35,984 bases of DNA from Streptomyces sp. Je 1-79 (GTDB taxonomy: Bacteria; Actinomycetota; Actinomycetes; Streptomycetales; Streptomycetaceae): contig NZ_JAMGSL010000001.1 of NCBI RefSeq assembly GCF_025195125.1, positions 245,063 through 281,046 on the forward strand, read 5' to 3'. The first letter of the stretch is position 1, and each line of letters opens with the position of its first letter. Both the position numbers and the translations under genes were made by a program. Positions 10,011 to 17,412 of the stretch are shown here, piece after piece. Below the pieces are notes generated by a model that did not search any database, was not told the DNA's origin, and saw only the letters and a program-made list of their open reading frames with translations.

Positions 10011-10529
10011 ATGCGTCTCGCACGTACCGGCCTACAGGTCGCCCTGATCGTCGGCGCCCTCACCCTGTCCGCCCCTCTGGCCGTGGCCGCCGAAGGGGAT
10101 GCCGCCGCAGCCGGTGAGGCCGCGGCCAACGTACGCATCACCCCGTGGAAGGTGTCCCCGGGCACCACGGTCACCGTCAGCACCACCGCCTGCGGCAAGG
10201 AGACCTACGGCAAGGGCGAGTCGGAGGTGGCCGGACCGTTCCACCTCTTCGAGGGCGACCGGAAGGGCGTCCTGGTGGGTGAGTTCAAGGTCCCGGCCGA
10301 GGCCGCCTCCGGCACGGACACCGTGACCCTCAAGTGCCCGCCGCGGATCAAGCTGACCTCCACGTACCAGATCGCCGGCCGCCCGAACGGCCCGGTCGAC
10401 GCCGGCTTCGGAGGCTCGGCGGACTCGGACACCTCGCTCGGTCTCGGCTGGCTGCTGGTGGGCGGAGCCGTCGCGGGCGGAGTGATCAGGATGCGTCGGC
10501 GCGCCACGGCCCGCGGGACCGCGGCCTGA
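10011..10529 (+). CDS. Secreted membrane- or wall-anchored protein paired with a sortase
   Basis: A 172-residue exported protein. Seen: a signal peptide (residues 1-26, LQVALIVGALTLSAPLAVAA), an Ig-like beta-rich domain with two cysteines (TACGKETYG and TLKCPPR) likely forming a disulfide, a Gly/Ser-rich spacer (VDAGFGGSADSDTS), a C-terminal transmembrane helix (LGLGWLLVGGAVAGGVI) and an RMRRR positive tail. This is the layout of Streptomyces proteins encoded beside class E/F sortases. No LPXTG or LAXTG motif is visible before the helix, so covalent anchoring is uncertain. The start has GGAGGAG 7 nt upstream. A hairpin and then the sortase gene follow. Confidence 0.8.
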   Translation: MRLARTGLQVALIVGALTLSAPLAVAAEGDAAAAGEAAANVRITPWKVSPGTTVTVSTTACGKETYGKGESEVAGPFHLFEGDRKGVLVGEFKVPAEAASGTDTVTLKCPPRIKLTSTYQIAGRPNGPVDAGFGGSADSDTSLGLGWLLVGGAVAGGVIRMRRRATARGTAA

Positions 10530-10550
10530 CCGTCCACCCGCCCCGTACGC

Positions 10551-10582
10551 CCGTCCCCCGGCCCCGCGAGGTCGGGGGACGG
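10551..10582 (+). terminator. Hairpin between secreted protein and sortase genes
   Basis: CCGTCCCCCG (10551-10560) pairs perfectly with CGGGGGACGG (10573-10582) around a 12-nt loop, 22 bp after the stop of the secreted protein. There is no U-tract. It probably attenuates read-through, allowing much more substrate protein than sortase from one transcript. Confidence 0.6.
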
Positions 10583-10616
10583 CGACGTTCCGGCACCGAA
10601 CAGAGGCACCGACAGC

Positions 10617-11360
10617 ATGAGGAACGACTCCAGGACGGGGATCACCACCGGCCGGGCGCGCCGCACCCCGTCGTTCAAGGCGCTCGCGTGGACCGCGCTC
10701 GCCGGCACTCTGCTGCTCGCCAACGCGCAGCGCGAGGACGACCCCCCGCCGCCCGTGCCGCGGGCCCGGGAGTCCGTCGCGTCGCCGGCTTCGGGAGGCG
10801 CCCCGGACGGCCGCGCCCCGGACGGCCGCGCCCCGGACGGCCGCGCCCCGGACGGCCGCGCCCCGGACGGCCGCGCCCCGGCCCGGAGCGGCGCGGAGCC
10901 GATGCCGGCGTCGGACCCGGTACGGATCCGGATCCCGGCCATCAAGGTCGACGCCTTCCTGATGCGCCTGGAACTCGACGCGGAAGGGGCGCTCCAGCCG
11001 CCGCCCGCGACGGCACCCGCCCTCGCCGGCTGGTACGCGGACGGCACGCGGCCCGGCTCGCGGGGAACGGCCGTCCTGGCCGGCCACCTGGACACCCCCG
11101 CCGGGCCCGCCGTCTTCCACCAGCTCGGTGCCCTGACGCGGGGAGCCGAGATCGCGGTCGATCGACAGGACGGCCGCACGGCCCTGTTCACGGTCGACGC
11201 GGTGGAGGAGCACCAGAAGGGCCGGTTTCCCTCCGCCAAGGTCTACGGCGACTCCGGCCGCCCGGAACTGCGGCTGATCACCTGCGGCGGCGGCTGGTCC
11301 AGCAGCACCGGCTACCAGGCCAACACCGTCGTCTACGCCACCCTGACCGCGGCGAGGTGA
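10617..11360 (+). CDS. Class F-like sortase with a PDGRA repeat stalk
   Basis: A 247-residue sortase. Seen: an N-terminal signal-anchor (SFKALAWTALAGTLLLANA), a Pro/Arg-rich stalk with five tandem APDGR pentapeptides (residues about 62-87), and a sortase domain opening VRIRIPAIKVDAFL. Catalytic His157 lies in LAGHLDTPAG and Cys223 in LITCGGGW. Class F sortases normally carry an Arg a short distance after the Cys; here the segment after Cys223 (STGYQANTVVYATLTAAR) has no Arg until the last residue. The ATG at 10617 fits the signal-anchor start. The likely partner is the secreted protein just upstream. Confidence 0.82.
   Translation: MRNDSRTGITTGRARRTPSFKALAWTALAGTLLLANAQREDDPPPPVPRARESVASPASGGAPDGRAPDGRAPDGRAPDGRAPDGRAPARSGAEPMPASDPVRIRIPAIKVDAFLMRLELDAEGALQPPPATAPALAGWYADGTRPGSRGTAVLAGHLDTPAGPAVFHQLGALTRGAEIAVDRQDGRTALFTVDAVEEHQKGRFPSAKVYGDSGRPELRLITCGGGWSSSTGYQANTVVYATLTAAR
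10801..10875 (+). repeat. 15-bp coding minisatellite, five copies
   Basis: Five perfect tandem copies of CCCCGGACGGCCGCG inside the sortase gene encode the repeated APDGR stalk. Perfect identity at DNA level, including third positions, indicates recent expansion by slippage or unequal exchange, so copy number may vary between strains. Confidence 0.95.
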
Positions 11361-11453
11361 CGCGGCTACGCCCGGCTGGTCGAGTACGTGCGCGGGGCCT
11401 CGGGCGGGACCGAGGCGCAGGTCCAGCAGTTCTTCGCGGTCGGCATGGGCTGA
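11361..11453 (+). pseudogene. Orphan C-terminal fragment resembling a TetR-family regulator
   Basis: Directly after the sortase stop, and in the same frame, 30 sense codons read RGYARLVEYVRGASGG then TEAQVQQFFAVGMG and a TGA. This resembles the last helix of actinobacterial TetR regulators, where a segment like LV..VR..SGAS.EEVR.FFA.GML is typical. It has no start codon, ribosome binding site or DNA-binding domain. The rest of the gene is absent upstream, where the intact sortase sits. I read it as a remnant left by a deletion or insertion; a chance reading cannot be excluded because the fragment is short. Confidence 0.45.
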
Positions 11454-11464
11454 ACATCCCGCGC

Positions 11465-11499
11465 CCCCCGGGCCCGGCCGTCAGGCCTGGGCCCGGGGG
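11465..11499. terminator. Convergent hairpin terminator
   Basis: CCCCCGGGCCC (11465-11475) pairs perfectly with GGGCCCGGGGG (11489-11499), with a GGCC/GGCC-type extension in the loop. It lies between the sortase and TetR remnant on one side and the 3' end of the lipoprotein gene on the other. No U-tract. Confidence 0.65.
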
Positions 11500-12168
11500 T
11501 CACTGCTTCCGCTCGCCCGGCCTGAACGGCCCGCTCTCGGGCGCCACGCATCGCTCGACGACGGTCTGCCCGCCGGCGGCCGAACCCTCCACGCAGAGCC
11601 GGCCGCCGTCGACGCGCAGGTCGAGGAAGAACCGTGTGGTCGTGCCGGACCGCTCCATGCCGTGGATGCGGCCGTTGTTGTAGCCGAGGGCGTTCAGGAT
11701 CTTCCTGACCGTGTCGGGGGTGGGCTCGGCCAGGTCCATGAGGGCATGGGTGATGCGCTCTTCGTGGAGGTTGCTCGCGCACCAGTCGCGAGCGCTCAGC
11801 TCCACCTCCGGCCCCGCCGTCGGTGCGATGGGCGTGACCGGGGCATCCGTCGAGGGGGTGTCGCTCGCCCCCGGGGGCGCCGGCAGCGGCTCCGGCGGCG
11901 GCGGAAGCGGCCGGTCGCCCGTGGGGCAGGGCTCGGCGACGGTCTTCCACATCGCGGTGAACGCGGCTTCTCCGTCGACGTCGCGGGGAGCCTCGGTCCG
12001 CTGCGCACCGACGGCGGCGGGCTTGGCGTCCGATCCGGCGGCATCCGCTCCCACGGTGCCGCAGCCGCTGACCGCCAGCGCGGCGAGGGCCGTCGCGGCG
12101 AGGGCGAGCCGCGAACGGCGGCGCGAGGAGCGGGAGTCCGCGGTGGTCAGGGCGGGGTGTGGTGTCAT
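11500..12168 (-). CDS. Predicted lipoprotein of unknown function
   Basis: A 222-residue exported lipoprotein. Seen: an Arg-rich N-terminus (SSRRRSRLALAATALAALAVSGC) with a lipobox LAVSGC, a Pro-rich linker (PLPPPPEPLPAPPGAS), then a folded C-terminal region (LSARDWCASNLHEERITHALMD ... NGRIHGMERSGTTTRFFLDLRVDGGRLCVEG) with Cys pairs that may form disulfides. I do not recognise a named family. The ATG at 12168 is preferred because it places the lipobox 35-40 residues in; the upstream frame to 12222 adds an unlikely extension. It lies in the same direction as the broken NUDIX gene and ABC exporter upstream. Confidence 0.75.
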   Translation of the reverse strand: MTPHPALTTADSRSSRRRSRLALAATALAALAVSGCGTVGADAAGSDAKPAAVGAQRTEAPRDVDGEAAFTAMWKTVAEPCPTGDRPLPPPPEPLPAPPGASDTPSTDAPVTPIAPTAGPEVELSARDWCASNLHEERITHALMDLAEPTPDTVRKILNALGYNNGRIHGMERSGTTTRFFLDLRVDGGRLCVEGSAAGGQTVVERCVAPESGPFRPGERKQ

Positions 12169-12261
12169 GCGTAGAGCCTGCGGCCAGGCGTTTCGCGGCA
12201 CATGAGTACACGTACTCAACAAGATCGGGCCCGGCGCCCCGGGCCCGTGCGCACAGCCGCC

Positions 12262-12613
12262 CTAGGCATCCCAGTCCCAGGCGCCGAAGTACGCCGTCGT
12301 GCCGGTGTGGCGGGCGTCCATCACGGTCGTGAGCCGGGCGAAGTCCTGAGTCGGCATGAGCGGCCGCCACTCCGCCAGGGCCAGCGTGCGGACCTCGTCG
12401 TGCTCGTCCGGGGCCAGCCGGATGTCCGCCAGCTGGCGGGCGGAGAGCCGCCCGCCGTCGAAGACGAACCCGGCCGTGGCATACGGCCACTCGGCTCCCG
12501 GCCCGCAGGTGCACGGGGTGGTCGTGCTCGTCGGTGAAGAACACCGAACCGAAGACGGTCGCCTTCGGCAGGGTCTCGGCGTACTCCTCGGGCGGGAGCC
12601 ATGTGCCGCTCAC
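12262..12613 (-). pseudogene. NUDIX hydrolase gene with its catalytic core deleted and frameshifted
   Basis: The first part reads in one frame from a GTG at 12613 with a GGGAGG site: SGTWLPPEEYAETLPKATVF, then GSVFFTDEHDHPVHLRA. The last part reads in another frame, ending at TAG (12262-12264): EWPYATAGFVFDGGRLSARQ, then LADIRLAPDEHDEVRTLALAEWRPL and TAYFGAWDWDA. These match the beginning and end of Streptomyces NUDIX proteins. The middle, which should contain the Nudix box GX5EX7REUXEEXGU, is missing; the junction lies near 12495-12510. About 55-60 codons appear lost and the frame changes. A 16-codon open frame (12610-12660) is coupled by ATGA to the ABC gene stop and by GTGA to this start. 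Confidence 0.8.
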
Positions 12614-12656
12614 GCCGCCTCCCAGGCCGGCAGCCGGTGCCGTTCGCTCCCGGGCG

Positions 12657-14582
12657 TCATGAGGCTCCCTCAGGGGTGGAGGCGCCCTGCGGCGTCTCGT
12701 CGGTGCGCTGCTGGAGGTCCCACAGGGTGCGGAACAGGCCCGGTTCCCTGGTGAGTTGTTCGTACGTGCCCTCCTGGACGATACGGCCCCGGTCGAGGAC
12801 CACGATCCGGTCCGCGACGGCGACGTTGGTGAGCCGGTGCGTGATCAGCAGGACCGCCCGGTCCTTGGCCAGCTCCCGCAGCCCACTGAAGACACGGTGC
12901 TCGGCGCGGGCGTCGAGCGCCGCCGTGGGCTCGTCCATCACCAGCAGGGACGCCTGCCGGTGGAACGCCCTCGTCAGGACCACCCGCTGCCACTGGCCCC
13001 CGGACAGCTGCTGGCCGCCGAACCACTCCGCGGTCAGCAGGGTGTTCAGGCCGGACCGCAGACCGGGCAGGATGTCGGTCGCACCGGACGCCTCGCACGC
13101 GGCGAGCACGGCGGCGTCGCTCGTGTCGCCCTGCCCGAAGGTGATGTTGTCCCGCATCGTCAGGGGCAGATACGTGTACTTCTGCGGGACCAGGCCGACG
13201 TGCTTCCACGCGTCCCAGGGATCCAGCTCGGCCGTGGTCGAGTGGTTCCACGCCACCGCACCCGAAGTCGGCAGCAACAGTCCGCAGATCAGCCTCGACA
13301 GGGTGGTCTTGCCCGAGCCGTTCTCCCCGACCAGAGCCACGATCTCGCCGCGCTTCACATGGAGGGACACCCCACTCAGGCTGTCGGTCGACGCCCCGTC
13401 GTAGCGGTAGCCGATGTCACGGACCTCGAACCGGTCCGGCGGCGCCGGCAGCCTGTCGGTGCCGCGCGAGGCCGCCATGGCCTGACCGTGCGCGTTGTCG
13501 AGGAACTTCTGCCAGTCCTGCACGTACCACCCCGTACGCACCAGACGGGCCCCGCCGTTGATGATGCCGCGCACGGATCCGGTCGCCGTCTGGAGGGCGA
13601 ACACCGCGCTGCCGCCCGCCGCGAGGTCCATGCGGCCGGTGGCCAGGAGCCACAGGAGCGCTGCCCAGACCGTCGCCGACGCGACCCCGCCGACGGCGGC
13701 GCCGGCCAGCCCCATCCACGCGCCGGTGTCCGCGGCCCCGCGCTCCGCGGCGCTGACCGAGGCGGCGAGCCCGCGGTACCGGGTGACGAGGAACGGCCCG
13801 GCCAGACAGGCGCGCATCTCCTCGCTGGACTCCGTGAACGCCATGTGCCAGCGCAGCTTGTGCAGCATGCGGCGGCGCCCCGAGGTCTCCAGACCCGCCA
13901 TGTACAGCACGCGGGCCGCCCGTACGTACGCGGCGGCCTGCGGCAGACAGGCCAGGAGCAGCAGAGGGAGCAGGGCCGGGTGCAGGACGGCCAGAACCGT
14001 CGCTCCGGCGGCCAGGGTCGCGGTGGCCGCCAGCACGTTCTGCGCTTCGTCGACGAGGTCCGGGGTGACCTGCGCGCCGCGGTCGGCGATGTCGTAGAAG
14101 TCGTTGTACCCGGGCTTGTTGTTCGCCGCGAGTTCGGCGCCGAGCGCGGCCTCGATCATCGTGAGCTCCGCGGCCCGGCCCAGCACCGGGCGCAGCCTCC
14201 CGGTCAGCCACGTCACCGTGACCCCCAGCAGAGCGCGCAGCCCTGCCGCCGCGGCGATGACCGCCAGCTGCGGAGCCGCCTCCCGCAGCCGGTCGGCGAT
14301 GTCGCCCGGGGCGATGAGCGCGGTGATGGTCCCCGTGACGGCGAGCAGGCCCAGGGCGGCGAGTACGCCGGTGCCGACCTGGCAGGCGAGAAGACCCGCC
14401 GTCGCCACCCGGTCCACCCGCCAGGCCATCCTGAGGGACCGCAGGACCAGCGCGGGCAGGCGGCGCGCCATCGTGGCGGTCGTCATCTGCGCACCGGCCT
14501 TGAGCCTGGACTCGTCCCGGAACAGGAACTCCTCGTCCGGTGCGTCTGCGTGCGGCTCTTCTTGCGTGATGGCCGAGGTCAA
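12657..14582 (-). CDS. Fused ABC transporter (membrane domain plus ATPase), exporter type
   Basis: A 641-residue half-transporter expected to work as a homodimer in the membrane. Seen: five or six hydrophobic segments in residues about 55-350 (VATAGLLACQVGTGVLAALG; LLPLLLLACLPQAAAYV; MGLAGAAVGGVASATVWAAL), then an ATPase with Walker A GENGSGKTT (Lys at about residue 425), signature LSGGQWQR, Walker B SLLVMDEP and H-loop LLITHRL. No ATG suits the start. A TTG at 14582 with AAGGGGG upstream fits best and keeps the acidic leader typical of homologues (EEFLFRDESRLKAG). The substrate is unknown. It is downstream of the catabolic operon but separated by 220 bp, so it need not belong to it. Confidence 0.85.
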   Translation of the reverse strand: MTSAITQEEPHADAPDEEFLFRDESRLKAGAQMTTATMARRLPALVLRSLRMAWRVDRVATAGLLACQVGTGVLAALGLLAVTGTITALIAPGDIADRLREAAPQLAVIAAAAGLRALLGVTVTWLTGRLRPVLGRAAELTMIEAALGAELAANNKPGYNDFYDIADRGAQVTPDLVDEAQNVLAATATLAAGATVLAVLHPALLPLLLLACLPQAAAYVRAARVLYMAGLETSGRRRMLHKLRWHMAFTESSEEMRACLAGPFLVTRYRGLAASVSAAERGAADTGAWMGLAGAAVGGVASATVWAALLWLLATGRMDLAAGGSAVFALQTATGSVRGIINGGARLVRTGWYVQDWQKFLDNAHGQAMAASRGTDRLPAPPDRFEVRDIGYRYDGASTDSLSGVSLHVKRGEIVALVGENGSGKTTLSRLICGLLLPTSGAVAWNHSTTAELDPWDAWKHVGLVPQKYTYLPLTMRDNITFGQGDTSDAAVLAACEASGATDILPGLRSGLNTLLTAEWFGGQQLSGGQWQRVVLTRAFHRQASLLVMDEPTAALDARAEHRVFSGLRELAKDRAVLLITHRLTNVAVADRIVVLDRGRIVQEGTYEQLTREPGLFRTLWDLQQRTDETPQGASTPEGAS

Positions 14583-14801
14583 CGGGGCCCCCTTGGCGGT
14601 CGCGGCTGGGTCGTCAGGCTCAACGACCCCGCCGCGATTTCGAACGCCTGTTTTTCGGACGGACCGCGATCCCCGGAATCGCGCGCGCGTCGGACGTTGC
14701 CGGATGCACCGATCCCAGCCCCGCAACGGGTGTGCCGGTGCGCCCTGTTGGCCGAAACGCCGACACCCCGCAGAAGCGCCGGCCGTGCCCTCCCTCGGCC
14801 C

Positions 14802-15629
14802 TCAGTCCTCCAGACCCGTGACCGCGCCGACGTGACGCAGGCTCGGGTCGAGCAGGATCCCGTGGAGCTGCTGGAAGACCTGCCGGGCGGCGACCGCGTT
14901 CCAGTCCGCCGGAAGGAGCTCCGTCGGCAGACCGGGGTCCAGGTACGGCAGGCGCCGCCACTGGGTGAGCAGCGGGACGTAGTGCCGGAAGGCCTCGGCG
15001 GCTTCGGGTTCCGTCCCGGCCGCCGTCAACCGCGCGGCCACCGGGGCGTACGCGTCGGTGAACTCCGCGTACTGCTTCTGGATCGCCGGGAAGTCCCACC
15101 ACGAGCTCACCGTGCCCGGCAGATCGCTGAAGGCCGCGTACTGGGCGGCGAACAGGTGCACGTAGTCGCTGAGGCCCAGCCGTACGAGCATGCTCCGCGC
15201 GTCGTCGAGGAGCCGGCCCGGCGCCAGCCACACGCCCGGGGCGATGTTGCCGAAACCGAGCCAGGTCAGCCGGGTGCGCAGCTGGTAGCGGTGGGACCGT
15301 TCCGACTCCGGTACGGAGAAGACGGCCATGGCCCAGCCGTCCGCCAGGTCGGCGGGCTCAAGGCTGGCGAAGATCCGGCGGTCGCCCTCGTCGAAGACGG
15401 GCAGGACGGCCGGGCTCAGCCGGTAGCCGGTGGCGCCCCGGCGCTCCGGTTCGAGGACTCCGCGCTTCTTCAGCCGGGAGATCGCCGAGCGCACCGCCGG
15501 GCCGTCGACGTCCAGTTCCCCCATGAGCGTGATCAGGTCGGCGATGGAGATCCAGCCGCCGAGGCGGCGCAGGAACGCCCCGTAGACCGTGTTGATCAAC
15601 GAGCTGGGCCTGAGGGGGCTGTCCGACAT
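14802..15629 (-). CDS. PaaX-family transcriptional regulator of the catabolic operon
   Basis: A 275-residue PaaX-like repressor. Seen: an N-terminal winged helix (residues about 10-75, SLINTVYGAFLRRLGGWISI ... VRSAISRLKKRGVLE), the central PaaX domain (WAMAVFSVPESERSHRYQLR, GFGNIAPGVWLAP), and the C-terminal domain (LPTELLPADWNAVAARQVFQ). PaaX proteins classically sense aryl-CoA thioesters such as phenylacetyl-CoA. That fits a pathway running through salicylyl-CoA and gentisyl-CoA, so an aryl-CoA inducer is a good guess. It is the last gene of the operon, 60 bp after the isomerase. A CGATAT motif in that gap (15660-15665, minus strand) resembles motifs in the operon promoter. Confidence 0.88.
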   Translation of the reverse strand: MSDSPLRPSSLINTVYGAFLRRLGGWISIADLITLMGELDVDGPAVRSAISRLKKRGVLEPERRGATGYRLSPAVLPVFDEGDRRIFASLEPADLADGWAMAVFSVPESERSHRYQLRTRLTWLGFGNIAPGVWLAPGRLLDDARSMLVRLGLSDYVHLFAAQYAAFSDLPGTVSSWWDFPAIQKQYAEFTDAYAPVAARLTAAGTEPEAAEAFRHYVPLLTQWRRLPYLDPGLPTELLPADWNAVAARQVFQQLHGILLDPSLRHVGAVTGLED

Positions 15630-15689
15630 GATCGCCTTCCGTTGTACGCGGTCGCGATCATATCGGGGCCCCCTCCGGGCCCGGTGAGG

Positions 15690-16451
15690 TCAGGCGTACG
15701 CCCCCGACAGCAGGTGCCCGGCCCCCGGGGCCACGGCCGGGAGGCCCAGGGCGCGCAGCATCTGGTGGGCCGTGCACACCGCCGCCGACACGACCGGCTT
15801 GCCCAGAAGCTGCTCCGCCTCCTCGATGACGCCGAGCGAGGGCATCTGCACACAGGCCGAGAGGACGACCGCGTCGGCGTCGGAGTGGTCCAGGGCGCGG
15901 GCGAGACCCGGCAGCCTGGCCGGGTCGTGGGCGGCCACGTCCAGGTTGTCCGGGATCTCCAGGGCCTGGTGGTCGAGGACCTCGATCCCCTCCCGGGTGA
16001 GGTAGTCCACGACGGTCCGGGTCAGGGGCCGCATGTACGGGGCGAGCAGCGCGATCTTCCTGGCGCCGATCGTGTGCAGTCCGTGGACGAGCGCGCCCGC
16101 GCTGGTGACGACCGGCGCCGGAGCGCCGTTCTCGACCGTGCGCAGGTGCAGCCGCTCCTCGGAGACCCGGTGGTAGCCCGGTCCCATGCTCATGATGGCG
16201 ACCAGGCAGGCGTAACCGAGCACGTCGACCCTGGCGTCGGAGAGCTCCACGGCGCACCGGTCGGAGTCGGCGTCCATGGCCTTGAGCTGTTCCGGGGTCA
16301 CGTGCGTCATGCGCATCCGGCTGGAGTGGAAGGTGAAGCGCTCGTCGGGCGCGACGGCCGCGCGGGCGCGCAGGATCGCGGGGACCTCGGTCTCCATGGT
16401 GACGTTGGAGCTCGGCACGATCTGGCCGATGCGGTAGGTACGGGGCGGCAC
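15690..16451 (-). CDS. Maleate cis-trans isomerase (Asp/Glu racemase superfamily)
   Basis: A 253-residue maleate isomerase, converting maleate to fumarate in the cytoplasm. Seen: the N-terminal RIGQIVPSSNVTMETEVP, which is characteristic of the family, catalytic Cys82 in LGYACLVAIMSMGPG and Cys200 in VLSACVQMPS, the expected pair of this cofactor-independent enzyme. The ATG at 16451 has GAGGAG 7 nt upstream. Placed just after a maleylpyruvate-type hydrolase, it completes a gentisate route that yields maleate rather than isomerising maleylpyruvate with glutathione or mycothiol. Arylmalonate decarboxylase is a related alternative but the two-cysteine pattern and context favour maleate. Confidence 0.88.
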   Translation of the reverse strand: MPPRTYRIGQIVPSSNVTMETEVPAILRARAAVAPDERFTFHSSRMRMTHVTPEQLKAMDADSDRCAVELSDARVDVLGYACLVAIMSMGPGYHRVSEERLHLRTVENGAPAPVVTSAGALVHGLHTIGARKIALLAPYMRPLTRTVVDYLTREGIEVLDHQALEIPDNLDVAAHDPARLPGLARALDHSDADAVVLSACVQMPSLGVIEEAEQLLGKPVVSAAVCTAHQMLRALGLPAVAPGAGHLLSGAYA

Positions 16452-16491
16452 GGGTTCTCCTCGGTTCTCGTACGGAGGTGTCGGACGGGGG

Positions 16492-17397
16492 TCAGCGGGC
16501 GTCGACGACGGGGTTGGCCAGGGTGCCGATCAGCTCGACCGTGGCCTCCACCATGTCGCCGGGCGCGAGGAACTCGGGCGGAACCATCCCGGCCCCGACC
16601 CCCGAGGGCGAGCCTGTCGCGATGACGTCGCCCGGCTCCAAGGTCACGCCGGAGCTGATGTCGGCGATCAGGCGGGCGATGGGGAAGAGCATGTGCCGGG
16701 TGTTCGACTTCTGCTTGGTGACGCCGTTGACACGCAACGAGAGGTCCAGGGCCATGGGGTCGGGGATCGCGTCGGCGGTGACGACCACCGGGCCGAACGG
16801 CGCGTACGAGTCCTGGCCCTTGGAGAAGAACCACTGGCCGGAGCGGCGCTGGTCGCGGGCGCTGATGTCGTTGACGATGCTGAAGCCGAAGACGTGGTCG
16901 TACGCGTCCTCCTCGCTCACCCGGAACGCGGTACGGCCGATGACGACGGCGAGTTCGCACTCCCAGTCCAGCTGGGTCGTGAGGTCGGCGTTGTGCAGGA
17001 TCGGCGCGCCCGGTCCGGTCACGGCCGTGGCCGGCTTGCTGAACAGCACGGGCCGGGGCGGGAGTTCCTTGTCGGTGTCGAGACTGCGGCTGGACTCCTC
17101 GACGTGCTCGACGTAGTTGAGGCCGACCCCGATGATCTTTCCGGGGCGGAAGGGGGCGCCGATCCGGACGTCCTCCGTCCGGTGGACGGCGTGCGCCGGC
17201 CGGTCGCCGGCGAGCAGCCGGCGCACCGTCTCCAACGCGTCCGGCCCAGTCCGGACGATGCCGAGCAGGTCGAGCGGGAGCTCGGCGCCCGCGTGCTCGG
17301 CGAGCGCGGCCAGGTCGAGGATATGGCCGCCGGTCTCGACGCCGAGCCGAGGTGCGGCGTCGGCGGTGGTGGTGGTCGTGAAGGTCAGGAAACGCAT
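16492..17397 (-). CDS. Fumarylacetoacetate hydrolase family enzyme, probable maleylpyruvate hydrolase
   Basis: A 301-residue FAH-fold C-C hydrolase. Seen: the small N-terminal domain, GKIIGVGLNYVEHVEE (His98), and the metal-binding acids Glu146 and Glu148 in DWECELAVVIG with Asp177 in SIVNDISARD. Then QWFFSKGQDSYAPFGPVVV and the C-terminal LEPGDVIATGSPSGVG. In this operon the expected substrate is maleylpyruvate, the product of gentisate cleavage, hydrolysed to maleate and pyruvate. The next gene is a maleate isomerase, which supports direct hydrolysis. The ATG at 17397 has GAGGAG upstream and is 15 bp from the dioxygenase stop. Confidence 0.88.
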   Translation of the reverse strand: MRFLTFTTTTTADAAPRLGVETGGHILDLAALAEHAGAELPLDLLGIVRTGPDALETVRRLLAGDRPAHAVHRTEDVRIGAPFRPGKIIGVGLNYVEHVEESSRSLDTDKELPPRPVLFSKPATAVTGPGAPILHNADLTTQLDWECELAVVIGRTAFRVSEEDAYDHVFGFSIVNDISARDQRRSGQWFFSKGQDSYAPFGPVVVTADAIPDPMALDLSLRVNGVTKQKSNTRHMLFPIARLIADISSGVTLEPGDVIATGSPSGVGAGMVPPEFLAPGDMVEATVELIGTLANPVVDAR

Positions 17398-17412
17398 GAG
17401 GGCTCCTCGGGG

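Noticed and set aside
10801..10875. Non-coding satellite or CRISPR-like array
   Set aside because: Units are contiguous, 15 bp long and keep the sortase reading frame.
12657..14582. ABC transporter as an exporter of the spore pigment or part of the salicylate operon
   Set aside because: It is 220 bp after the PaaX-type gene with its own start signals and far from the pigment operon; no sequence ties it to either pathway.
12756..16625. A 1289-codon open frame on the plus strand across the ABC transporter, PaaX-type and isomerase genes
   Set aside because: It is antisense to three genes with clear family motifs, is dominated by Arg/Gly/Pro/Val, and has no domain-like sequence. It arises from high GC in third positions.
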